Assembly: GCF_039543245.1 (NCBI RefSeq)
Contig: NZ_BAABJJ010000044.1
Location: forward strand, 186,001-250,000
DNA from: Algibacter_G agarivorans
GTDB lineage: Bacteria > Bacteroidota > Bacteroidia > Flavobacteriales > Flavobacteriaceae
DNA length: 64,000 nt
Direction: 5' to 3'
Positions 26,449 to 35,200 of the stretch are shown one piece after another. Within the stretch, counting starts at the first letter, position 1; each line of letters opens with the position of its first letter. Both the position numbers and the translations under genes were made by a program. Under the pieces are notes generated by a model. It saw only the letters and a list, made by a program, of their open reading frames with translations. It ran no database searches and was not told where the DNA came from.

Positions 26449-27636
26449 TTAAGAAATAACTCCCGAACCTAGTAATTCGTCACCAATATACCATGCTACA
26501 AATTGCCCTTCGGTAATTGCCGATTGCGGGTTTTCAAACTCAACATACAAGCCTGAATCTACTTTATGTAATATGGCGCTTTCCAATGCTTGACGATAAC
26601 GAATCCGAGCCTTTACATTCATGGTTTCACCAACATTTAAGGCTAAGTCTTCACGAACCCAATGCAATTCTTCATTAGTAACAAATAAGGCCTTTTTATA
26701 TAATCCAGGATGTTCTTTTCCTTGGCCTGTATAGATTACATTGGCCGAAACATCGGTATCTATAACAAACAAAGGCTCAATGGTACCTCCAACGGCTAGT
26801 CCTTTTCGCTGTCCTTTAGTGAAGTAATGTGCACCTTGGTGCTTACCTACGATTTTACCATAATCAATTTGGTAATCAATTTTTCGAGATAAATAAGCTA
26901 GTTTGTCTTCTTCAGAATTAAATTCTGTTTTAACTTGATTGAATATATCTTGTTCTCTTGGAATTTCGACAATAACGCCTTCTTTAGGTTTTAGCTGTTG
27001 CTGAAGAAAATCGGGCAGCTTTACCTTACCTATAAAGCAAAGGCCTTGCGAATCTTTCTTTTCCGCGGTTACTAAATCTAATTCGGAAGCAATCTCACGG
27101 ACTTGTGGTTTTGTTAACTCCCCAATTGGAAATAGAGATTTTGCTAATTGTTCTTGCGATAACTGACATAAAAAATAGGATTGATCTTTATTACCATCAA
27201 CACCTGATAATAATTGATAAATATCTTTTCCTTCTTTTTGAATGGTTCCTTTTCTGCAATAATGTCCAGTTGCCACAAAATCGGCACCAAGTTCTAAAGC
27301 AATTTTCATAAAAACGTCAAACTTTATTTCCCTATTGCAAAGCACATCTGGGTTTGGGGTTCTTCCTTTTTTATATTCATGGAACATATAATCTACTATA
27401 CGCTCTTTATATTGTTCACTTAAATCAACGGTTTGAAACGGAATACCTAATTTTTCGGCGACCAACATAGCATCGTTACTATCATCTAACCAAGGACATT
27501 CATTAGATATAGTAACCGAATCATCATGCCAGTTTTTCATAAACAAGCCAATAACCTCGTACCCTTGTTGCTGCAAGACGTATGCTGCAACACTAGAATC
27601 AACACCACCCGAAAGCCCAATAACTACTCGTTTCAT
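26449..27636 (-). CDS. mnmA: tRNA-specific 2-thiouridylase MnmA
   Basis: This 395-residue enzyme makes 2-thiouridine at tRNA wobble position 34. The PP-loop G-L-S-G-G-V-D-S-S is at the N-terminus. The two catalytic cysteines lie in D-V-L-C-N-R-E-I-K-F and Q-G-L-C-F-I-G-K. A beta-barrel C-terminal part follows. An N-terminal insertion with N-E-C-P-W (about 47-51) is typical of Bacteroidota and plant-type forms. It heads a possible transcript with the protease and flavoprotein genes. Confidence 0.95.
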   Translation of the reverse strand: MKRVVIGLSGGVDSSVAAYVLQQQGYEVIGLFMKNWHDDSVTISNECPWLDDSNDAMLVAEKLGIPFQTVDLSEQYKERIVDYMFHEYKKGRTPNPDVLCNREIKFDVFMKIALELGADFVATGHYCRKGTIQKEGKDIYQLLSGVDGNKDQSYFLCQLSQEQLAKSLFPIGELTKPQVREIASELDLVTAEKKDSQGLCFIGKVKLPDFLQQQLKPKEGVIVEIPREQDIFNQVKTEFNSEEDKLAYLSRKIDYQIDYGKIVGKHQGAHYFTKGQRKGLAVGGTIEPLFVIDTDVSANVIYTGQGKEHPGLYKKALFVTNEELHWVREDLALNVGETMNVKARIRYRQALESAILHKVDSGLYVEFENPQSAITEGQFVAWYIGDELLGSGVIS

Positions 27637-27755
27637 TTTTAAAAATTAGTGTACAAAGATACATATAATTGTTATATGTAATGCCCATTATCAGCTACTG
27701 GATGATCGATGAAATACACTTTTGTTTATTTTTTTTAAAAAAAGATGAAACAAAA

Positions 27756-27788
27756 TTTGGTTTTTTGTTTAATGTTATGTTATATTTG
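27756..27788 (+). promoter_or_regulatory. Bacteroidota-type promoter of the fasciclin gene
   Basis: TTTG at 27756-27759 and TATATTTG at 27781-27788, 21 bp apart, fit the sigma-A consensus TTTG-N(19-21)-TAnnTTTG. The start codon is 38 bp beyond the -7 box. Confidence 0.65.
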
Positions 27789-27826
27789 GTGAACAAAATA
27801 TTTACAAACCATTTAAAATTAAAAAA

Positions 27827-29233
27827 ATGAAAAATTTAAAAAGTTTAAAACTGTTTTCAGCATTACTTGTATTCACATTATTAACCTTTTCATGTAGCGA
27901 TGATGATAATGATATCATCGAATTTGTTCCAACTCAAAGCATTGTAGAAATTGCTTCGTCAACAAATCAATTATCTCAATTAGTTTTAGCGCTTACAAAA
28001 TATCCAGACTTAGTAGATTTATTAAGTAGTGATGGGACATTTACTGTTTTTGCTCCTAACGACGATGCATTCGATGCCTTACTTAATGCAATAGGTCAAG
28101 CTTCTATTAATGACATACCTGAAGATGTTTTAAAAAGTGTTCTACAATATCATGTTTACACTGCAGCCGCATTAGAAGCAAGTCAAGTAACATCTGGAAC
28201 TATTACTATGGCTAGTGGAGAAGATGCAGATGTTGTTGCTAATAGCAATAGCGTTACAATTGCAAATGCAACCGTAATTGCGATTGATGGTATTGCAACC
28301 AACGGTGTTGTACATATTATAGATAATGTGATGGTTCCACCGTCAATCCTGCCTATAGTAGGAACTATTGTGGCTCCTGCTTATTTTAATAAAAACTTTT
28401 CAACTTTAATAGATGCAGTTCAAGCTGCTGACCCAAGTATATTAGCACTTCTATTAGGCAACGGACCAACTGACGAAGGATTAACTTTGTTCGCTCCAAC
28501 TAACGATGCTTTTGTAGCTGCTGGCATAACAGATTTGGCAGCCGTAGCAGATGTTGTAAATGAAGTTTTAGCTTATCACGTAGTAAATGGTACTATTCTT
28601 TCTACTGATTTACCTACTACTACTATAGCATCCGAAGGAATTCCAACTTTATTAGAAGGTTTTAGCTTTTATTTAACTAATAAAGAAGATGGTGATAGCG
28701 TTAGTATAAATGGTAAAACTCAAGTAGTTTTGGATGCAGCTAACATCCCGGCATCAAACGGTGTGGTTCACGTTATAAACAGAACCTTAATTCCACCATC
28801 TAAAGATATAGTAGAAATCGTAAGTGACTTTGCAACAGCTAGTAACCCAGAGTTTACATTACTTGCAGCTGCATTAACAAAAGCAGGATTAATTGGCGCT
28901 TTACAAGGCGATGGACCATTTACAGTATTTGCCCCTACAGATACAGCTTTCCTTGCCGCTGGAGTAAATCAAGATTATATTGATGCTGCAACTCCTGCTG
29001 AGTTACAACCTATTTTATTACACCATGTAGTAGATCCAAGTGTATACGTATTCTCTAGTGATGTGGCTGATGGTGCTGTACCAATGATGAATGGAACAAG
29101 CGTTACTATAAGTGGTTTAACTATACTAGATGGAGGAGAAAATGCACCTGCAGCAAAATTAATACCTAGCTTACTTGATGTACATGCAACTAATGGCGTT
29201 ATACACGTTATTGACAAAGTACTACTTCCTTAA
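27827..29233 (+). CDS. Lipoprotein with three fasciclin (FAS1) domains
   Basis: This 468-residue protein has a lipoprotein signal (L-T-F-S-C, Cys23) and an Asp-rich spacer that may favour surface export. Three FAS1 repeats lie at about 38-170, 175-320 and 325-468. Each shows F-T-V-F-A-P-x-(D/N)-x-A-F or a close form and ends V-(V/I)-H-(V/I)-I-(D/N). FAS1 domains mediate adhesion. A good promoter and terminator enclose it as a single-gene unit. Confidence 0.93.
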   Translation: MKNLKSLKLFSALLVFTLLTFSCSDDDNDIIEFVPTQSIVEIASSTNQLSQLVLALTKYPDLVDLLSSDGTFTVFAPNDDAFDALLNAIGQASINDIPEDVLKSVLQYHVYTAAALEASQVTSGTITMASGEDADVVANSNSVTIANATVIAIDGIATNGVVHIIDNVMVPPSILPIVGTIVAPAYFNKNFSTLIDAVQAADPSILALLLGNGPTDEGLTLFAPTNDAFVAAGITDLAAVADVVNEVLAYHVVNGTILSTDLPTTTIASEGIPTLLEGFSFYLTNKEDGDSVSINGKTQVVLDAANIPASNGVVHVINRTLIPPSKDIVEIVSDFATASNPEFTLLAAALTKAGLIGALQGDGPFTVFAPTDTAFLAAGVNQDYIDAATPAELQPILLHHVVDPSVYVFSSDVADGAVPMMNGTSVTISGLTILDGGENAPAAKLIPSLLDVHATNGVIHVIDKVLLP

Positions 29234-29362
29234 AAAAACAATAATTATAACAAATGTCAAACAAATGATATTTAACTATCGAAAAAGAAAAATTAGTTTG
29301 GTTTGTTGATTGTAGGCAGTCATTTAGTAAATTCCCACTAAAAATTGTCTATGAAAAAGAGG

Positions 29363-29390
29363 ACTCCTTAAGAAATTAAGGAGTTTTTTT
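29363..29390 (+). terminator. Terminator of the fasciclin gene, overlapping the opposite gene's stop
   Basis: ACTCCTTAA and TTAAGGAGT flank a short loop and are followed by T8. The hairpin contains the stop codon (29376-29378) and last codons of the convergent MORN-like gene. Confidence 0.8.
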
Positions 29391-30083
29391 TATGTGCTTA
29401 GGTTTATAAGTGAAATCTTTTTCATCAACTAACTTACCGTTTTCATAGTAGTTCCAGACGCCATGTTTCTTACCATTTTTATAAGTGCCTTCGGAAATTA
29501 ATTCTCCTCTAGGATTATAAAATTTTGAATAGCCATGTAATTCACCATTCACATAAATAAATTCTTTTAAAACCACATGTTTTTCAGAATACCAGAAAGA
29601 AGCACCATCTAATTTGCCAGCTTTATAGTTTTGCTTTTCCGCTATTTGACCATTAGGATAATACACAAAACGCTCTCCCGATAATTTACCTGAGTCATCA
29701 TAATGTTCTAAAGCTAGAAGTTCATCAGAGTTTTTTTGATAATATTTCCAAGTACCAATATATGTTTTGCCATGCATTTGTCCCTCGCTAATAAGTTTAC
29801 CGCTGGAAGCTAAAAACTTAACATCAGCAATATTATCTTTTTCGTTAAATTGTTTAGTAGCAGACAGAATTGCTTTTTTCTTATAATTTTTATAAAACTT
29901 AAATAGCCCTATTTCCTTTCCGTGAGAAAACTGACCTTCATATCTAATAAGGTTAGTCCCTTCAAAATTCTTTTTCCAGGTGCCTTGGCGCTTTCCGTTA
30001 GCATCAAATTGGTTGACTTCCTGAGCAGAAATAAACAAATTGGCCATTAAGAATAAAACCAGGCTTATTTTAAAACATTTCAT
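29376..30083 (-). CDS. Secreted MORN/YwqK-like repeat protein
   Basis: 235 residues with a signal peptide (cleavage near I-S-A-Q, residue 20) and about seven short repeats of the MORN-2/YwqK type, such as Y-Y-P-N-G-Q-I-A-E-K, G-S-K-L-D-G-A-like turns and Y-K-N-G-K-K-H-G-V-W. Such repeats form beta-hairpin arrays; they are frequent in Bacteroidota and have no fixed activity. It is downstream of yidC, separated by a terminator. Confidence 0.8.
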   Translation of the reverse strand: MKCFKISLVLFLMANLFISAQEVNQFDANGKRQGTWKKNFEGTNLIRYEGQFSHGKEIGLFKFYKNYKKKAILSATKQFNEKDNIADVKFLASSGKLISEGQMHGKTYIGTWKYYQKNSDELLALEHYDDSGKLSGERFVYYPNGQIAEKQNYKAGKLDGASFWYSEKHVVLKEFIYVNGELHGYSKFYNPRGELISEGTYKNGKKHGVWNYYENGKLVDEKDFTYKPKHIKKTP

Positions 30084-30112
30084 AATCTAAATTTAAAAGT
30101 AGATTCCTGCTG

Positions 30113-30147
30113 GAGTCTATCTTGAGCGAAGACGAAAAGGCAGGAAT
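30113..30147. repeat. Dispersed palindrome (ATTCCTGC/GCAGGAAT), copy 1
   Basis: ATTCCTGC pairs with GCAGGAAT and is followed by GACA. A shorter version is at 32185-32208, and ATTCCC/GGGAAT with the same setting is at 46181-46200. These are intergenic only. Confidence 0.55.
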
Positions 30148-30198
30148 GACAAAATTGAAACGGTAAAATCAATTTCAAATTGTAATTGTAATTAACAA

Positions 30199-30231
30199 AA
30201 AAGCTGCCAAATTATTTTTTGACAGCTTTAA
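30199..30231 (-). terminator. Terminator behind yidC
   Basis: AAAGCTGCCAAA and TTTGACAGCTTT pair with one mismatch. On the minus strand the stem is followed by TTTTTTGTTA. It lies about 40 bp after the yidC stop. Confidence 0.7.
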
Positions 30232-30272
30232 AATTTTTATGAGATACTGAAACAAGTTCAGCATGACAAAAT

Positions 30273-32159
30273 CTATTTACGTTTTTGTTGAGCTTGCTTT
30301 TGCTTTTCTGCCTGTTCCATCATATCTGCCATTTTCTTTTGAAAACGCCCTTGTTTTTTAGGCTTCTTTTTCTTCTCCTGCATTTCGGCATGGATTTTAT
30401 CTTCATCTAGAATATAGTTCTTAATAATCAATATAATTCCAATACTAATTAGATTAGAAATGAAATAATACAAACTCAAACCAGAGGCGTAGTTATTAAA
30501 GAAAAACAACATCATTATAGGAGAGAAATACATCATGTACTTCATCATTTTCCCCATATCTGGCATACCCTCTTGCTGTGGCTGTGTTGCCATATTCTGT
30601 CCTGTAGTCAACCTCATGTAAAAGAAGATAGCAACAGACGCTAATATTGGGAACAAACTCACGTGATTACCATAAAAGGGAATATTGAAAGGTAAGTTGG
30701 CAATAACATCGTAAGATGATAAATCATCTGCCCAAAGGAACGATTTTTGTCTTAAATCGAACGCCGATGGAAAAAATTGAAACAGTGCATAAAACACAGG
30801 CAGCTGTATTAAAGCCGGTAAACAACCCGCCATGGGACTTGCTCCTGCCTTATTCTGTAACGCCATTGTTTCTTGTTGTGCTTTCATTTTATTATCCTTA
30901 TGCTTCTCTCTAATGGCATCCAATTCAGGCTTTAGAATTTTCATCTTTGCTTGCGATAAAAACTGCTTGTATTGTACAAAAGACAATAAAAATTTCACCA
31001 AAATAGTCATTACCACAATAGCAATACCATAAGACATAAACCCACCTAAAAAGCCAAATAGTGGCATAAAAATATAGCGGTTTATCCATCCGAAAAGTCC
31101 CCAACCAAAGGGTACTAATTCATCTAAATTTCGATCATACTTATTAAGTACTTTAAAATCACTTGGCCCATAATACCAATCCATACTTTGATTGATTTCG
31201 CCACCTTGTAATTCTAAAGGAATTGTTGTAGCAAAACTTTTAGTATAAACCGTGTCTATTTCTTCATCTTGAACTAAATTTTCGGTTTTTACCTTAATGT
31301 TTTTAAAACGTGTGTCTGTTAATAACACTGAAGAAAAGAAATGTTGCTTATAACCTATCCAAGAAACATCCTCTATGTCATCTTCGCCATCTCTGGTATA
31401 ATCGCTTTTTCCATCCTCATAATCATAATGGATATCGGTATATCTATTTTCATAAGAAATACTCTTTGCATGACGATACCCTTTAAGCTTCCAATCTAAA
31501 TTAATGGCTTGAGAACTATTAATAATATGACTCAATCCTTGCGAGCGAATAGCAAAACCCATCATGTAATCACCTTGTTTCAACTCATAACGGTATTCTA
31601 AAAATTGACTTTCAGACACCTTGAGTTTCATAGAAATAACCGTTACATCACCCGTTTTAGTAACTGTAGGGATGAATGGCAAATCTTTAGTATTTAAGAT
31701 TCTACTATCTGTCGTTCCAAAATTAATATTGAAGGATGCATTTTTATCCTTAATCATATAAATTGGAATGGAATCATAATCCACGAACTGCTTTAATTTA
31801 ACTTCAGAAAGATACCCTCCTTTATTGCTAAACTTTAAAGCTAATAAATCGCTTTCAACAACCGTTTCTTCATTTGAAGTATGTATTGCAGAATACGCAA
31901 AAGCACCTAACTTATTTTTTAATTGAATTTGCTGAAGAGAATCAACCGATGTACCTACAGTATAATCCTCAGCAGTTGTAACAAGCGTTTGTTCTTGCGC
32001 TTTGGCTTTTTGTTCAGCTTCAACCTGCTCTTGTTTTGCTTTTTCCTGAGCTTCAAGTTCTTCTGGCGTTGGTTGGTTTTGCCAGAGCATATAAGCTAAT
32101 ATTCCGAATATAAGTACAAACCCTATAATCGAATTAATATCTAATTTTTTTTCTTCCAT
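30273..32159 (-). CDS. yidC: Membrane protein insertase YidC
   Basis: This 628-residue inner-membrane insertase has a first membrane helix at about 10-25, a large periplasmic beta domain (about 60-340) and the conserved insertase core of five helices (about 350-560). A long basic Lys/Gln-rich C-terminal tail, which can contact ribosomes, follows. The core contains A-G-C-L-P-A-L-I-Q-L-P-V-F. It is 82 bp downstream of pyrG; that gap holds a small palindrome. Confidence 0.97.
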   Translation of the reverse strand: MEEKKLDINSIIGFVLIFGILAYMLWQNQPTPEELEAQEKAKQEQVEAEQKAKAQEQTLVTTAEDYTVGTSVDSLQQIQLKNKLGAFAYSAIHTSNEETVVESDLLALKFSNKGGYLSEVKLKQFVDYDSIPIYMIKDKNASFNINFGTTDSRILNTKDLPFIPTVTKTGDVTVISMKLKVSESQFLEYRYELKQGDYMMGFAIRSQGLSHIINSSQAINLDWKLKGYRHAKSISYENRYTDIHYDYEDGKSDYTRDGEDDIEDVSWIGYKQHFFSSVLLTDTRFKNIKVKTENLVQDEEIDTVYTKSFATTIPLELQGGEINQSMDWYYGPSDFKVLNKYDRNLDELVPFGWGLFGWINRYIFMPLFGFLGGFMSYGIAIVVMTILVKFLLSFVQYKQFLSQAKMKILKPELDAIREKHKDNKMKAQQETMALQNKAGASPMAGCLPALIQLPVFYALFQFFPSAFDLRQKSFLWADDLSSYDVIANLPFNIPFYGNHVSLFPILASVAIFFYMRLTTGQNMATQPQQEGMPDMGKMMKYMMYFSPIMMLFFFNNYASGLSLYYFISNLISIGIILIIKNYILDEDKIHAEMQEKKKKPKKQGRFQKKMADMMEQAEKQKQAQQKRK

Positions 32160-32184
32160 GTATTCTTTCCGTATCGGTTAAAAA

Positions 32185-32208
32185 GATTCCTGCTTACGCT
32201 GGAATGAC
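32185..32208. repeat. Dispersed palindrome (ATTCCTGC/GCTGGAAT), copy 2
   Basis: GATTCCTGC-TTAC-GCTGGAATGAC between pyrG and yidC, the same type as 30113-30147. Confidence 0.55.
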
Positions 32209-32241
32209 AATAGCTTATCAATAAGCTATCCACTGTTTATA

Positions 32242-33876
32242 TTATGCCATAGTGGCACTTTTCTTTTTTTTCTTATAAGTAAAAGCTGCTTTTACAAATG
32301 CCACAAACAAAGGGTGTGGATTTGCAACTGTACTTTTATATTCTGGATGATATTGCACCCCTACAAACCAAGGGTGCTCCGGAATTTCAACAATCTCTAC
32401 CAAGCCAGTATCTGGGTTTAAACCTGTAGCTTTCATACCAGCAGCCTCAATTTGTGCTTTATATTTACTGTTAAATTCGTACCGGTGTCTGTGACGTTCG
32501 GTAATACTTTCAGCTTTATATATATCGCGAACTTTAGACCCTATTTTTAAATCGCATGCCCAAGCTCCCAAACGCATGGTGCCGCCTTTATCGGTAATGG
32601 TTTTTTGGTCTTCCATTAAATCAATTACAGGATTACTGGTATCTGCTTTCATTTCTGTAGAATCTGCATCAGTAAGTCCTAATACATTTCGAGAAAACTC
32701 AATAACTGCCATTTGCATACCCAAACAAATCCCTAAAAAAGGCACATTGTTTTCACGTACATACTTAACCGCATCAATCTTACCATCAATACCACGCTCT
32801 CCAAAACCTGGTGCCACCAAAACACCATCTAAATGCCCTAACTTTAATTTTGCGTTATCACAGTTTATATATTCTGAATGTACTGACTCAACATTAACTT
32901 TTACTTCATTTTCTGCACCTGCATGAATAAAAGATTCTAGAATAGATTTATAAGAATCCTGTAATTCAACATACTTACCAATTAAACCAATAGTAATTTC
33001 GGTTTTAGGGTTTTTATGACGATGTACAAACTTATTCCATATATCTATATTTGGCTTTGTACTTTTTAGGTTTAACTTTTCCAAGACCACCTTGTCTAAA
33101 CCTTCTTCTAACATTAAATTAGGCACATCGTAAATGGTAGAAGCATCAATAGACTGAATTACGGCCTCTTCCTTAACATTACAAAATAAGGCTAGTTTTC
33201 GGCGTAATTCTTTAGGTAAATCATATTCCGTTCTGCAAACTAAAATATCTGCTTGTATCCCACTTTCCATAAGTGTTTTTACACTATGTTGTGTAGGCTT
33301 TGTTTTTAATTCGCCAGCAGCAGATAAATATGGTACTAAAGTTAAATGAATAACAATACCGTTGTCTTTACCTAAGTCCCAACGTAATTGACGCACGGCT
33401 TCTATATACGGTAAGGATTCTATATCGCCAACCGTTCCGCCAATCTCGGTAATCACGATATCGTAATCGCCAGATTTGCCTAAAATCTGAACGCGTTCTT
33501 TAATCTCGTCTGTAATATGAGGTACAACCTGAACCGTTTTTCCTAAAAATTCGCCACGGCGTTCTTTTTGAATCACACTTTGGTAGATACGCCCTGTGGT
33601 AACATTATTTGCTTGACTTGTTGGTCGGTTTAAAAAACGCTCGTAGTGCCCTAAATCTAAATCTGTTTCTGCACCATCTTCAGTAACATAACATTCGCCA
33701 TGCTCGTAAGGATTTAAAGTTCCTGGATCGACATTGATATAAGGATCTAATTTTTGAATAGTAACTCGATAGCCCTGGGCTTGTAAAAGTTTAGCAAGAG
33801 ATGCTGCTATGATGCCTTTTCCTAAGGACGATGTAACCCCACCGGTTACGAAAATGTATTTTGTTGTAGTTGTCAT
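32242..33876 (-). CDS. pyrG: CTP synthase
   Basis: This 544-residue enzyme makes CTP from UTP with glutamine. The N-terminal synthetase domain begins F-V-T-G-G-V-T-S-S-L-G-K-G. The C-terminal class-I amidase has the nucleophile elbow G-I-C-L-G-M-Q and the late H-P-E triad part. Length is normal. A -7 element TAAATTTG lies 21 bp before the start codon (33897-33904). Confidence 0.98.
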   Translation of the reverse strand: MTTTTKYIFVTGGVTSSLGKGIIAASLAKLLQAQGYRVTIQKLDPYINVDPGTLNPYEHGECYVTEDGAETDLDLGHYERFLNRPTSQANNVTTGRIYQSVIQKERRGEFLGKTVQVVPHITDEIKERVQILGKSGDYDIVITEIGGTVGDIESLPYIEAVRQLRWDLGKDNGIVIHLTLVPYLSAAGELKTKPTQHSVKTLMESGIQADILVCRTEYDLPKELRRKLALFCNVKEEAVIQSIDASTIYDVPNLMLEEGLDKVVLEKLNLKSTKPNIDIWNKFVHRHKNPKTEITIGLIGKYVELQDSYKSILESFIHAGAENEVKVNVESVHSEYINCDNAKLKLGHLDGVLVAPGFGERGIDGKIDAVKYVRENNVPFLGICLGMQMAVIEFSRNVLGLTDADSTEMKADTSNPVIDLMEDQKTITDKGGTMRLGAWACDLKIGSKVRDIYKAESITERHRHRYEFNSKYKAQIEAAGMKATGLNPDTGLVEIVEIPEHPWFVGVQYHPEYKSTVANPHPLFVAFVKAAFTYKKKKKSATMA

Positions 33877-33896
33877 GTTGCGCTTATAAACGCAGG

Positions 33897-33904
33897 CAAA
33901 TTTA
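33897..33904 (-). promoter_or_regulatory. Candidate -7 box of pyrG
   Basis: TAAATTTG on the minus strand matches the TAnnTTTG consensus. Only a weak -33 match (TTCTG) is found about 20 bp further upstream. Confidence 0.4.
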
Positions 33905-34082
33905 CAAAATTAAAATAGTCTTTTCAGAATTGTTTTTTAGTTATTTAAAAGGGAGTTGTTAACAATGATTTGAGAGAAAATACTTTGTGATATATGAGTT
34001 TTAAATATAGTTTTGTAAATAATTTCAGCTATATTCGTTTGGTAATTGATAAAACCCTCTGAATTGAAACTTTATCATTACC

Positions 34083-34161
34083 GGATAACGTTAACAAAAA
34101 ACTTACCATATCCTTACTTATTTATGAGATATGAGTGATGAAGGTTGCTATATAATGAGTT
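34083..34161 (+). repeat. 79-bp cassette leader, copy 1
   Basis: Aligns without gaps to 56544-56622, 66 of 79 positions identical by my count. It ends in CTATATAATGAGTT just before a gene. Within it a unit GGATAACGTTAACAAAAAACTTAC is followed by a decayed second unit. The stretch 33905-34082 before it has no recognisable gene. Confidence 0.8.
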
Positions 34162-34168
34162 GTAAACA
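34160..34168. repeat. Cassette-specific inverted repeat, left arm (DUF4238 gene)
   Basis: TTGTAAACA at the end of the leader; its exact complement TGTTTACAA follows the gene at 35027-35035. The left arm reads GTT-GTAAACA, so the pair has GTT...AA(G)AC polarity around the gene. Confidence 0.65.
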
Positions 34169-34170
34169 AT

Positions 34171-35022
34171 TTGAAAGAACATCCCGAAATACAAAAGCAA
34201 CATAGATTATCTCAAGTTTATCTAAAAAAATTTGGACACCAACACGAGGGAGAATGGATGGTTTCCGTTATGAAATTGGGTTCTGAAAAGACCGAAAATG
34301 TGAAAGTATCAGAATTCACAGCTGAAGTAAATATTTTCGATTTACCATTCAAAGACTTTGAAACTCGACGTCATTTTGAGACATTAAGTGGAATTATCGA
34401 AAATGACTATAATCGCTTAATAAATAACATTAATAACCAAAAACAACTTACACCAAAAGACAAGGACTTGCTGAATAATTTTGTTCCAAATATTTTATGT
34501 AGAACAAGTCATTTTCGAAATTTTTTGGAATCTTTAATTCACGACCTTAAAGTCAGAAAAAAGCTTTTTGAAGAAATCACACTTTTCCAAGAGGACAATA
34601 CAACTGAAACGCTATTAGAAATTTTAAAACCTGAAACTCATCTAAATGTTGTGATTGGAACATTAATGAATCATTTGGTGTATATTTTTAGAAGCTTTAA
34701 AAAAGTTATTCTTAAATGCCCAAATGACTATGGTTGGCTAACATCTGACAATCCAGTATTTATTGATTTTCAGAATAGCGAAGAAGATTGGATTTTACCA
34801 ATAGAATCAGAAATATATTTGCCTTTATCTAAAGATTATTGTTTGTTTATGTTCAATGAGAATTCGAAAAAAAAATCAAATCCATTGCGAAATTTAAAAC
34901 GAGATAAAGTAAATAAACTTGACTTTAAAACGTTTGATAAAATTGCTCAAAGAATTGGCAGGAATTTAGATGAATATTTGATATTTTATGAAAGATACGA
35001 ACCGACTAAAATCAGAGAATAA
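34171..35022 (+). CDS. DUF4238 protein (cassette gene 1)
   Basis: 283 residues. The start is TTG at 34171: an in-frame stop lies 15 bases upstream, no ATG comes before residue 29, and a later start would remove the conserved H-R-L-S-Q-V-Y-L-K-K-F block. Other family features are C-R-T-S-H-F-R, T-S-D-N-P-V-F near residue 190, and L-P-L-S-K-D. DUF4238 has no established activity, but its members are often found in mobile islands. It is enclosed by a 9-bp inverted repeat and preceded by the 79-bp leader. No operon partner reads directly into it. Confidence 0.7.
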   Translation: MKEHPEIQKQHRLSQVYLKKFGHQHEGEWMVSVMKLGSEKTENVKVSEFTAEVNIFDLPFKDFETRRHFETLSGIIENDYNRLINNINNQKQLTPKDKDLLNNFVPNILCRTSHFRNFLESLIHDLKVRKKLFEEITLFQEDNTTETLLEILKPETHLNVVIGTLMNHLVYIFRSFKKVILKCPNDYGWLTSDNPVFIDFQNSEEDWILPIESEIYLPLSKDYCLFMFNENSKKKSNPLRNLKRDKVNKLDFKTFDKIAQRIGRNLDEYLIFYERYEPTKIRE

Positions 35023-35026
35023 AAAC

Positions 35027-35160
35027 TGTTTACAAGACGTGTATAATTCATTGCTAGTACTCGCCTACTTACGAAAATCATCGCGGATTTTCTATTCGGT
35101 TTGTATTTGCTAAATTAGTTGCTGAAACACGCAACGAAATCATACACAAACACGTTGGCT
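35027..35160. other. attC-like palindromic spacer between two cassette genes
   Basis: About 134 bp bounded by TGTTTACAAGAC and by CACGTTGGCT. The outer arms pair imperfectly: GTGTATAATTCATTGC near 35039 with the complement of GCAACGAAATCATACAC near 35131. Inner stems are GAAAATC/GATTTTC and GTTGC/GCAAC. Size, imperfect pairing with unpaired bases and GTT/AAC boundaries fit integron attC sites. The boundary triplets agree but the full 7-bp core consensus does not, so this is an analogy and not an identification. Confidence 0.5.
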
Positions 35161-35163
35161 GTA
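35154..35163. repeat. Cassette-specific inverted repeat, left arm (YD-like gene)
   Basis: GTTGGCTGTA; its perfect complement TACAGCCAAC lies at 35998-36007, just after the stop codon of the enclosed gene. Confidence 0.75.
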
Positions 35164-35200
35164 ATTTGACACTCGAACCTTATGACAAAACTAAATTAGA

